NCBI RefSeq assembly: GCF_000023905.1
Contig: NC_013192.1
Span: forward strand, 930,001 to 994,000
Origin: Leptotrichia buccalis C-1013-b
Lineage (GTDB): Bacteria; Fusobacteriota; Fusobacteriia; Fusobacteriales; Leptotrichiaceae
DNA: 64,000 nucleotides
Direction of reading: 5' to 3'
The notes under the pieces are model-generated. The model was not told where the DNA came from and ran no database searches. It worked only from the letters and a program-made list of their open reading frames with translations. Positions 47,401 through 54,605 of this stretch are shown piece by piece. Both the position numbers and the translations under genes were made by a program. The stretch's first letter is position 1. The number at the start of each line of letters is the position of its first letter.

Positions 47401-49908
47401 GAAGTGAACAATAAAAACATAACTGTAGGCGATGGATCTGTCGCAATGTACTCTAAAGGAGGAACTGTTGACTTAAATTCAGGGACAATTAAGGTTGGAA
47501 AAAATGAAGCTGTTGGAGTGTATACAGTTGGGAGCGGACAGCAGATTACGAATACAGGAACAGCATTTGACATAGAGGATACTTCGTTCGGATTTGTAAA
47601 TGTTGGAACAGGGAATACAATTGAAAGCAATATTTCAGATGTGACACTGAAGAATGATTCAGTTTATGCATATTCAAATGATAATACTGGAGTAATTAGA
47701 AATAATACAAATTTGACAGCAGTAGGTACGAGTGGAAATAATTATGGTATTTATGCTGCTGGGACAATTGAAAATAGTGCGAACATTGATTTTAATACAG
47801 GAATTGGAAACGTTGGAGTTTATTCTGTAAATAATGGACTTGCTAGAAATAGTGGTACAATATCTGTTGGAGCCTCTGATCCAATTAACAAGGTATTCAG
47901 TGTTGCAATGGCCGCTGGATATATAGGAGATTCAAGTACGCCTGCAACTACTGGAAATATTGAGAACAACGGAACGATCAATGTAAATGGAAAATACAGT
48001 ATTGGAATGTATGGTGTTGGAGAAGGAACAACTGTTACAAATAATCATGATATTATTTTGAATGCCAATAGTACAATAGGTATTTACGTTGAAGAAGGTG
48101 CAAAGGCTATAAATAATGGAATAATAAAAACTGGAACAAGTGGTTTGTCAGGAGTTACTGGAGTTGTACTAAGTAAGAATTCAACGCTTGAAAACAACAA
48201 TACAATAGATATTGATTCAAGATCAGGAGTTGGAGTATATCTAAAAGGTGGAACGATAATAAACAGAGGTACTATAAATGTTGCTGGAAAAGGTGCAGTG
48301 GAAGAATATGATATGACTAAAAATGCCACATCAAAACCTATGGGTGATGTAATAATTGACGCACCTGCAGGATCACCAACAGCTAAAATTATAGTAGCTG
48401 GAAAAGGTGAAGTTCAACCTACATTAGTCACAACTACAGCAGAAAACCCAATAACAGTATCAGCTTCAAGTATAGGACTTTATGTTGATACTTCAAGCAA
48501 AAATTACACACGGTCAATTGACAACTTGGGAGCATTGACAAGTGAAGCTGATTTAATAATAGGAGTAGAAGCGGCAGAAAATACATCAAGCAAATATATT
48601 CAAATAAATGACAGAAATATTTTGGATACATACAATAGAACAATTGTTTATGGTGGAGTTTCAAAATGGAATGTCTATTCAGGAGCATTAACTTGGATGG
48701 CTACACCGACTCTTGATCCTGATACAGGAGAAATCACAAATCTCTATATGGCTAAGGCTTCGTATACAAACTGGGCTACAAATAGTAAGGTAACTCCAAC
48801 AAAAGTTACAGATACGTATAATTTTGCTGATGGATTGGAACAAAGATACGGTATAAAAGCTCTGGGAACAAGAGAAAACCAAATCTATCAAAAATTAAAT
48901 TCAATCGGAAACAATGAGGAAATACTATTATATCAAGCATTTGATGAAATGATGGGACATCAGTATGGAAATCTGCAACAAAGAATTAATGCAACAGGAA
49001 ACCTTCTGGACAAGGAATTCAATCATCTTAGAAAAGACTGGAGAAAGCCATCTAAACAGAACAGCAAAATAAAAGTATTTGGCATGAGAGATGAGTATAA
49101 TTCAGATACTGCAGGAGTTATCAATTATACAAGTAATGCTTATGGAGTGGCATATGTTCACGAAAACGATACCGTTAAACTTGGAAATTCTAGTGGATGG
49201 TATGCAGGAGCTGTAACAAACAGATTTAGGTTCAAAGATATTGGAAATTCAAGAGAAAATCAGACAATATTAAAAGCCGGAATATTTAAGACAATGTCGC
49301 CTTCCGGAGATTATAACGGTTCATTGAGATGGACAGTTTCAGGAGATATGTTTGCTGGGATTAATGATATGAAACGTAGATATCTAGTTGTCGATGAGAT
49401 ATTTCAGGCCAAATCGGATTATTATTCTTATGGTGCTGCGATAAAGAATGAACTTGGATATGATATAAGATTGAGCCAGAGAACACATTTACGTCCTTAT
49501 GGAGCATTAAAGATGGAATACGGAAGATTTAACAACATAAAAGAAGACAGAGGGGAAATGCGTCTAGAAGTAAAAGGAAACGACTACTTTTCAGTTAAAC
49601 CTGAAGTTGGAATGGAATTCAGATATGTTCAGCCATTGGCAGTAAGAACAAATTTATCGGTAGGATTGACAGCAGCTTATGAAAATGAATTAGGAAAAGT
49701 TGGAGAAAATAACAACAAGGCAAGAGTGAGATATACAAGTGCCGACTGGTTTGGAATAAGAGGTGAAAAGGATGACAGAAAAGGAAGCGGTAAGTTTGAC
49801 TTGAATATTGGAGTTGATAATACAAGATTTGGAGTAACTGCTAATATTGGATATGATACGAAAGGGAAAAATACTCGAGGTGGAATAGGTTTCAGAGCTG
49901 TTTATTAA
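41413..49908 (+). CDS. Giant autotransporter (type V secretion), 2831 residues
   Basis: Surface protein secreted through its own outer-membrane barrel. Residues 1-47 are an extended signal region (LRKISQDLRAFAKRTKNFKYTES, then a hydrophobic stretch ending LFAA), as in fusobacterial autotransporters. A charged helix, an aromatic head (SPWNSWQYGENYFYNDWHGTY) and a Pro/Thr-rich linker (about 200-290) follow. The passenger is a long beta-helix built from short repeats such as GTIxxxGxNSxGIY. Two diverged copies of a block of about 800 residues start near 820 and 1600. The last 280 residues form the barrel, from SKIKVFGMRDEY to the terminal GIGFRAVY, which ends in the required aromatic residue. 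It has no protease motif; it is probably an adhesin or shield. Own promoter and terminator. Confidence 0.93.
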   Translation: MTNNLRKISQDLRAFAKRTKNFKYTESALIAFLMSGMLFTANNLFAALSEEESSIESQKRVISTSIKDMKKNFKKVKAENNKSIRSKNLELIQLMEQGDHVVKSPWNSWQYGENYFYNDWHGTYKGRGDKEKKYPYEGVFERGDRYERAVNPLSDKYEEMPLGSRKNAASSSQRMGLVSDSYGLVGVKPLLEPTVGFNVSVAIRPKQVLKGAITIADKTPATPAQPETIIFNAPNISVTAPAAPQVEPAQVTISSLTVTPPTLPSITLPTPLSFTPASPTVNVSIPTPNSLPTLNFTATGNGDESYMLGGGPGTWTYTKGASYYAPSDRAAVALMGQVSMSSGTVSYTDSGITINGNLTGSGSMGGSWSFSGTHSVTGFTGHALIKNTGDYTSNIDNTTITFNRSGGANYDAWLFHTDAHNSSVVSAFVLGSGTTINTTGNKSVVYTSQFHNGNLNAEFTNNGTIDMGGTENIVWVALNENARSRHKDNIFRNGGTIKLNSSKNTFAYIDMPTTIGAIGGSWGGKGVPAGGSAGGTNAGNSNGWEIISTGTLDIGGTQNTGIFINDSWKYWKAKIELAAGDKTKISGTKNIGTYFKGWADVSTSKLNMQMPGDENVGIYLEYAGTATDDEFKFTSASTLDSEGKKNVLIYNKASKANFGTNVNLKVNGKENVGIVNESAQDLVTAAKIETTKSSGEESIGIYSKGTGATTNTGNITMKAKKVKGIVADNSGTINNNGGTIAVEGDEVAGAIAMGNGTVNISTASPSNATTITVKGKSGLGLYAESGGTINAGDVAITSSGGAVNVYSNGGDIHLSKNNKKTTVNVGADSLGFMRTGSKKIIFDGATELNVATGGSGFYITTSPVPTTVSYPVNIATELTTGYSGLNNLTANMSADSNLVVASYAQANLSNLDLSGYGMTINGTGHKEFLLYRSKLTLDSPKTYNDYKKIALSSSSIINDTAIQTDNDGVKLMAQENDGGTNKWVTLENKKTIELGGKNSVAMYASDGTIKNHSGATITMKKEGSAAIFGKNTGKGDTEIINDGDIQIGEKSVGLFAEDYTEKNLENAGKIAIVGDSGIGMYYKAGTLTQDVTMENKSGAEISGTELGGATPATSVKRVGMYSEANSNSNKLTAKNSGDIKILGDGANSISDANIGMYTNATAAGTNPLENAGTIELGKYGIGMYGWELDTSGDITVGDGGVAIYSQGGDVNMVASGTKKIKVGKDARGVLIVGDGQTVTATNYEYEIGDGSYGFVNRNSGSTGNTFTISGGKATLGNKGKFIYSSDKNGNIINSTDMEMLSTATDGENYGIYATGTVTNSGKIEFTKGKGNVGIYSTEDGNIINSGNIELGESDAANKKYSIGIIAKPGKVTNSGTIKIGDSANSIDGKDGIGLFADSENGKNGEIINTGAITTEGDSTIGAYANASSKISLGAGGDITVKGDKTTGYYIDQGTGSSIDSGVSIDVTGDNANGVFVNKGGLTYEGDTTVTGDGAYGFVAGKNSTVTANGGSVTVSGASGSSKATTGTDGRGTAGVVALAGANLTGGKMNVDADVTDEGSVGIYSAGNLQIDKADIKAYNGAVNFFADNGGTISVGNNGGSSTVVTGTGTDKGSLLFYTPGGKVLINGPMTATIEGGTKATTRGTAFYYTGGGTLGNIASYTALTPGNVATWARTNYGDGTTSTLGNLTLNMQADSRLFLTQKVNMNLSNTSVSNLFSGLASTEKPTVGGSNDYRRFMLYQSHLNVDQAVNLDNPSDDYNLLEISNSSITNNSTITGTQDGQIGIAQENSDLATPKSTVTLINKGTIDLSGKNSAAIYGKNAIVVNDTAGIIKIAKSSTGLYGLRNTEIYNKGNISVGNKSTGMFYSDVFTDPVTSAVTIYDTETGLQNVGTITLDDEEGVGMTYEPGNITVAPVFENAGTITSTKDKNVGMYAKVAKNNISYDTVNSKVITFGDSASLADPNVAMYTNATGTGTNPLINNGDITIGKNAVGIYGFEEVNNKNITVGDGSVAMYSKGGTVDLNSGTIKVGKNEAVGVYTVGSGQQITNTGTAFDIEDTSFGFVNVGTGNTIESNISDVTLKNDSVYAYSNDNTGVIRNNTNLTAVGTSGNNYGIYAAGTIENSANIDFNTGIGNVGVYSVNNGLARNSGTISVGASDPINKVFSVAMAAGYIGDSSTPATTGNIENNGTINVNGKYSIGMYGVGEGTTVTNNHDIILNANSTIGIYVEEGAKAINNGIIKTGTSGLSGVTGVVLSKNSTLENNNTIDIDSRSGVGVYLKGGTIINRGTINVAGKGAVEEYDMTKNATSKPMGDVIIDAPAGSPTAKIIVAGKGEVQPTLVTTTAENPITVSASSIGLYVDTSSKNYTRSIDNLGALTSEADLIIGVEAAENTSSKYIQINDRNILDTYNRTIVYGGVSKWNVYSGALTWMATPTLDPDTGEITNLYMAKASYTNWATNSKVTPTKVTDTYNFADGLEQRYGIKALGTRENQIYQKLNSIGNNEEILLYQAFDEMMGHQYGNLQQRINATGNLLDKEFNHLRKDWRKPSKQNSKIKVFGMRDEYNSDTAGVINYTSNAYGVAYVHENDTVKLGNSSGWYAGAVTNRFRFKDIGNSRENQTILKAGIFKTMSPSGDYNGSLRWTVSGDMFAGINDMKRRYLVVDEIFQAKSDYYSYGAAIKNELGYDIRLSQRTHLRPYGALKMEYGRFNNIKEDRGEMRLEVKGNDYFSVKPEVGMEFRYVQPLAVRTNLSVGLTAAYENELGKVGENNNKARVRYTSADWFGIRGEKDDRKGSGKFDLNIGVDNTRFGVTANIGYDTKGKNTRGGIGFRAVY

Positions 49909-49940
49909 TTTGACAGTTCAGAAAATATTTAAAAATAGGA

Positions 49941-49976
49941 AACAGTGAGATTCTATATGAGTCTTGCTGTTTTTTA
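49941..49976 (+). terminator. Autotransporter terminator
   Basis: AACAGTGAGA pairs with TCTTGCTGTT with two G-T pairs, followed by a T run, about 30 bases after the stop. Confidence 0.7.
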
Positions 49977-50176
49977 ATTTAGAAGAGATTTAGGAAATAT
50001 ATTTGAATTTATTAAAAATATGTGTAAATTTTTTAATAAATTCGTGATTTAAATTGGGTTTAGTATTAGTATTAATATTATAAAAATAAATAAAAAAGAA
50101 CTATCTCTAATTTTAGAAATAATTCCTTAAATAAATAATAATTTTGTTGACAATTTTGTGTAATTTTTAAAAATAA

Positions 50177-50253
50177 TTATTTAATGTTATTTTCAATCAT
50201 TTTTTCAACAAGATTTCTAGCATGATCTCCAATTCTTGTAAAGTGATATGAGA
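50177..50253 (-). pseudogene. Remnant of the C-terminus of a PhoU-like gene
   Basis: The minus strand reads SYHFTRIGDHARNLVEKMIE, four more residues and a stop, with stops directly upstream in the same frame. RIGDHAxN is the repeat signature of PhoU, the phosphate-uptake regulator. Only about 25 codons remain. Confidence 0.5.
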
Positions 50254-50410
50254 GTTATTATAATATAAACACCTTATTTTTCAGCATTTATTTCAAATTA
50301 TAATATAATATTTTATGTAAAATGGATTTTTAAAATTTATATTGTCCCCAAATTGTCTCCAATATTAATTATATTATTTTTACTTTTTACTCCCAAATTT
50401 CACTTTTTTA

Positions 50411-50567
50411 TTAGGCTGTGTCTGAAAACTCAAAATCTATGTTATATTTAATGTTTTTTTGATTTTATAAATTATACAAATCACGATAAAATCAGTATTT
50501 ATTATTTTTGATTTTGGAAAAATTTATTAAAAATTCATCATTTTGATAGTTTTCAGACACGCCCTAA
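50411..50567. mobile_element. 157-bp MITE-like element
   Basis: Terminal inverted repeats of 20 bases, TTAGGCTGTGTCTGAAAACT at the left and the complement of TTAGGGCGTGTCTGAAAACT at the right, differ at two positions. The inside is AT-rich and non-coding. GTGTCTGAAAAC ends are seen on IS5-like transposons, so this may be an internally deleted IS moved by a transposase elsewhere in the genome. The ends begin TTA/TAA, a possible target duplication. Confidence 0.65.
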
Positions 50568-50612
50568 TTTTTATCTAAAAATTCAGAATCTATGTTATTT
50601 CTTTATTTTTAT

Positions 50613-50942
50613 TTACTGACAATCATAAAATGCTATCTCAAGTTTCAAGATATTCTTTATGTCTCTATCCTTTGAACTCCTCTCTTTTTCAGTTTTAGAT
50701 ATTTTTAAATTTTTAAAAAGTTTTCTGTTCTCATGTTTATTATTTTCAACATCAAAAAAATATTTAAGCATTGATATATTTAAAGTTTTTCCAAATCTTC
50801 TTGGTCTTATAAAAAGTGTTACAGGATCTCGATTTTCAAGTATTTCTTCTATATAATAGCAATTTATTCGTATAATACTTAAAAATTTACTTCTTTCACT
50901 GTACTCCATAATTCTATTCTCCATTATATTTTTTATATACAT
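50613..50942 (-). pseudogene. Fragment of an AAA-ATPase-like (PF09820/DUF1703) gene
   Basis: A 109-codon open frame. It starts in a degenerate N-terminus (NCYYIEEILENRDPVTLF) and contains the intact Walker A run IRPRRFGKTLNISMLKYFF, then ENRKLFKNLKISKTE. The family is normally over 500 residues with a C-terminal PD-(D/E)XK domain; here it ends soon after the P-loop (IAFYDCQ, stop) and no C-terminal part follows. It is therefore a truncated, probably dead copy; families like this expand as accessory genes in fusobacteria. Confidence 0.65.
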
Positions 50943-51041
50943 TATAAGTATTTTTTTTTATTTCCCCAAAATAGACTCGAATGATTTTTTGCTTTTTTCT
51001 CTCTTAAATTTGTTTAAACTCTTCTTTTTCTGTATTTATAT

Positions 51042-51456
51042 TTATTTTTTTAATTTGTAATTTTTAAAATATCTTACAAATAATTTAGCCTCTTTTTCCA
51101 TTAAATTATGATATTTATCAGCTTCTCCGGTTTAATAAATATTGCTTGTGTAACATAAAATGTCCAAATTCATGTATCAGAATATTAATTTCTTCTTGGG
51201 GAGATAACCCTTTTCTTAAAAAAATGAAACTTGTATTGTTTTCATCAATGAAAAAAGCACCTTTTAAATCAAAATTACCGTATAATATATAAATTTTGTA
51301 ATGTTCACATAAAACATAAATATCTTTTGTATTATGGAGAATCATTAAAATCCTTATTTGTTTTTTTATATAGTTTTTCATAACTAAAATGTTTCTTATA
51401 GTTTTTAATAATATTGAAATTAGAACATATCCGAAAATAATATTTTGAACTTTCAT
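51042..51456 (-). pseudogene. Frameshifted ImmA/IrrE-family metallopeptidase gene
   Basis: The upstream frame encodes MKNYIKKQIRILMILHNTKDIYVLCE, then GAFFIDENNTSFIFLRKGLS and the zinc motif ILIHEFGHFMLHK, and then runs into a stop at 51118. A neighbouring frame carries the expected continuation GEADKYHNLMEKEAKLFVRY, ending at 51042. In ImmA/IrrE proteases the HExxH is followed by such an E-D/KYHxxEKEAxxFA segment, so one frameshift near 51125 broke the gene. These proteases usually cleave a cognate repressor of a mobile element; no repressor gene remains here. Confidence 0.65.
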
Positions 51457-51541
51457 ACATACTCTATTTAAATTAAATAGTATTTAAAATTTAAAAAAAT
51501 AATTTATTTCTAGAATAAAACTTTAATTTTTAAAAAATTGG

Positions 51542-52435
51542 TTAGAAAATTACTCTTAATCCAACTCCACCTTTAACATTTTTACCTTTAGTTTCATATC
51601 CAGCATTTACTGTTACTCCAAATCTTGTATTATCAATTCTGACATTCAAGTCAAATTTACCATTTCCATCTCTATCTTCTTTTTCACCTCTTATATCAAA
51701 CCAGCTACCTTGTGTACCTTTTACTTTTACTTTTGTTTTGTTGTTTATACTTCCAGATTTCTGGTTTTATTGAGAAATAATCATTTCCTTTTACTTCCAG
51801 ACGTATTTCTCCCCTGTTATTAAATCTTCCATATTCCATTTTTAAGTTTCCATGTGGTCTTAGATGTATTCTTTTGCTCATTCTTATATCATATCCTAAT
51901 TCATTTTTAATTGCTGCACCATATGAATGATAATCAAACTTAACCTGGAATATTTCATCTACAACTAAGTATCTACGTTTCATGTCGTTAGCAAATCCAT
52001 CTCCACCAATTGTCCATTGTAATGCTCCATTATAATCTACTTTTTTGACATTGTTTTGAACACTCCGGCTTTAAGCATTGTTTGATTTTCTTTAGAATTC
52101 CAATATCTTTAAATTTGAATCTGTTTGTTATAACTCCTGCATATCATCTGCTTGAGCTATCCATCTTGATTTTTTCATTTTCATTAACATCGCCTACTCC
52201 GTAAGCATTACTTATATATATTCTAGCAGTATTGGAATTATATTCAGCTCTTATTCTAAATATTTTTATTTTATTATTCTGTTTTGAAGATTTTCGTAAA
52301 TGATTAAATTCTTTGTCTAAAGTATTTTCAGATGAGTTAATTCTTTGTTGTAAATTTCCATATTGATGTCCCATCATTTCATCTACTGCTTGTGCAAAAA
52401 TATTCGCTTCTCCACTTGTTATTCCATTTAATTAA
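51542..52435 (-). pseudogene. Decayed inverted copy of the autotransporter beta-barrel
   Basis: From right to left it reads GITSGEANIFAQAVDEMMGHQYGNLQQRIN, DKEFNHLRK, KIKIFRIRAEYNS, MKRRYLVVDEIFQV, YSYGAAIKNELGYDIR, LEVKGNDYFSIKPE and DNTRFGVTVNAGYETKGKN, ending with an aromatic Phe at the stop (51542). All have direct counterparts in the last 300 residues of the intact protein at 41413-49908, with roughly two residues in three alike. Frameshifts and small deletions break it. The signal and passenger are missing. Confidence 0.85.
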
Positions 52436-52776
52436 ACAAATAAAATTGAAATCTAGCCATAGCTGCAGGATTTGCGGTAATAAGCAATCCTGCAAAAATA
52501 AAGAAAAAAATAATAAAAATAGTAAAAACTGTTATTAAACAAAATAATCTACTAATACTAAATCCCATCATAAAATAGTACACAATTCAAAATTTATTAA
52601 ACATTCGTTATTTAAATGGGAGATAGTATAGGTTGTTTTCTATCAAAAGAATACAGGTGAATAATTTCAAATTATTTTTTATTTACCTATATTCAAAATC
52701 CATCGGATTAACTGAATTTCCATTAAAAAATACAAATAAAACTAAGACAATCGAATATGCCGATATTTTTAGAATA
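52436..52776. other. Gap between the barrel remnant and the HlyD-like gene
   Basis: Minus-strand reading gives a hydrophobic signal-like stretch (FTIFIIFFFIFAGLLITANPAAMA) with no start codon in frame, and the truncated ORF at 52683-52787. Both look like broken beginnings of secreted proteins. Confidence 0.35.
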
Positions 52777-52787
52777 CTATTTTTCAT
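52683..52787 (-). pseudogene. Truncated ORF after the HlyD-like gene
   Basis: ATG at 52787 overlaps the end of the HlyD-like frame by 11 bases and reads MKNSILKISAYSIVLVLFVFFNG, a signal peptide, then stops after 34 codons. The overlap suggests it was the next gene of an export operon whose body has been deleted. Confidence 0.4.
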
Positions 52788-53960
52788 TTCTTTTCAACCT
52801 TATTATTTCAGCTTCATTTTTCTCTATATCTTTTTTCTTTTGTTCGTTTTCCCTTTGTAATTTTTCAAGCTCTTTTTCTTTATTTATCTTTATTTGCTTA
52901 TAGTCTATCCTTTTTACAATTACATTATTTTTTATCTTATCATTGGGATTTACTACTATTTCCATTCCCTCTTTTATATTTTCACCAGAAATTTCTATTT
53001 TCTCTCCATTATTCATACCAACTAGAACTTCTTTTTCAGTAACTTTATTATTTTTATCTATCAAATAAATATAATATTTATCAGTTTTTCCATTTTTAGA
53101 TTTTCGTTTAACTACAGCATTTATTGGTACAGTTATTACATTTTCCTTCTTCTTATGAATCAGTCTTATATTTACTTCCTGATTTAAACTTAAATTTTTA
53201 AAGTCTGAAGTTAAAAACTCCAGTGTTTTCAAGTTTTCTATACCTGTATCATTTATTTTATACAAAATAGCTTCATAGGAATTATTATTGTTTATTACAC
53301 TAATACTTGCTGTATTTCCTACATTAACATATTGTAGCTGATTCTCTCTTACAGGTTCACTAACAATCTTAACATCCTGTATTTTTGCTAAAACTACTAC
53401 TGGAGTTAACGAATTAGCATATTGTCCTTTTAAAGCATTTATTTTTACAATATAGCCATCAATTGGCTTATTATAGCTCTTCGTACTAATCCGCTTTCAT
53501 TGTTTAGTTTTATCAATTCTCCTTCCAATGCTTTAATTTCTCCAGTAAGGTTGTTTATATCATTTGTAGTATCTGCTCCTTCACCATATTGATTTTTCAA
53601 AAATCTTAGTTGCGAATTTTTGACAGCTAGATTTTGTTTAAGCTCCTGCATTTTTGAATTTAAATCTCTTTCTTTGTAATCACTGAATTTAACTAAAATA
53701 TCCCCCTTTTTTATCCTAGCACCTTCCTTAAAAAAAACATCATCAACTTGCAGCTGAACATCTAGTCCTATGGACACAAAATCTTTAGCTTCAACTTTAC
53801 CTTTCATTTTCGTAAATATCTCTAAAGTTTCTCTTTTGGTAGTATCTGCCATATATTTTTCATTTATTCTCGGAGTACACATTCCAACCATTAATAAAAT
53901 TACAAAAATTAAAATACAAGGTAATAACCAGATTATATTATCTTTTTTATTTATTATCAA
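52777..53960 (-). pseudogene. HlyD-family membrane fusion protein gene with one frameshift
   Basis: The first frame (53960 to about 53475, TTG start after AAAGGAG) has an N-terminal membrane helix, the lipoyl-like half VQLQVDDVFFKEGARIKKGDILVKF and a coiled coil (LNSKMQELKQNLAVKNSQLRFL). The sense continues in another frame with SYNKPIDGYIVKINALKGQYAN and VSEPVRENQLQYVNVGNTASI, then the last part (53265-52777) with a K/E-rich tail. The order is that of a periplasmic adaptor of a type I or tripartite exporter; only one base seems missing near 53470. No ATPase or TolC gene is beside it. Confidence 0.75.
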
Positions 53961-54079
53961 AGTCTTCTCCTTTTTTTTTTTAACTATTAATTCAAAAAAT
54001 ATAATTTTTTTGAATTTTTTCTCTCTTTTTAAATTTGTCGCAATATATTATACAATCTATAATTTATAAAATATAGTTA

Positions 54080-54605
54080 TTAATGTTCTCCGTCAAAATA
54101 TGAAATTTCATTAAGATTATCTTCATAAGGGAAGTATTGTTTTTTCCCCAAATATAGCTGATCTCCGTGTCTTTGCACTGGCACTACATAAAATCCCCAA
54201 TTGTTCATATCAGTATATATGAAAAATCTCACTACATTGTTTTCAATATTATCTGTTTCATTCTGAGTGAATATACCTGCATAACTTGGCAATATTTCTT
54301 CCGCATCCTTTTCTTCATATTCATCAATATTTTTATAAATCACCTCTTTTTTCAGCTCGTCTTCTGCATTGTGAACATATAATTTTAACTCCATTGCGGA
54401 ACTGGACTTATCTATATAGCTTACAAGTATATTAGCTTTTCTTGAAGTTTTTAACATTTCAACTTTTTCTCCATTATATTTTTCAGCATACACAGAATAC
54501 GGTACTAACGGCACTTCATTTTCTATATTTACATCCATATGTCCAAATCTCTTATAATCCAAGTACTTTATTGCTCCGTCAAGACAATTTAATTTTAATT
54601 CATAA
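54080..54605 (-). pseudogene. Out-of-frame C-terminal part of the Hsp70-like gene
   Basis: This frame reads TGIDYELKLNCLDGAIKYLDY, then KRFGHMDVNIENEVPLVPYSVYAE and runs to DNLNEISYFDGEH. Translation of the 54606 gene should enter it: the upstream frame stops at 54606 immediately after GKMIEYKELSHRD, and LKLNCLDGAIKYL is the expected next helix of the actin-fold domain. Without a shift the last 160 residues are made only from an internal ATG at 54562, which lacks a good ribosome site. Confidence 0.6.

Larger units (their letters stand above)
49977..50612. other. Start of a gene graveyard
   Basis: About 635 bases without an intact gene. It holds the PhoU-like remnant and the MITE-like element listed separately; the rest is AT-rich with no recognisable content. 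Confidence 0.45.

Noticed and set aside
41639-49825. Many long open frames antisense to the autotransporter gene
   Set aside because: They are by-products of repetitive coding sequence and lack ribosome sites and family features.
52428-52569. Small secreted ORF reading toward the barrel remnant
   Set aside because: A stop follows the only ATG after three codons, and the hydrophobic stretch has no start in its own frame.
53989-54016. AATTCAAAAAA / TTTTTTTGAATT hairpin between the Hsp70-like and HlyD genes
   Set aside because: It ends in T residues only on the plus strand, where no gene precedes it; stem is nearly all A-T, so function is doubtful.
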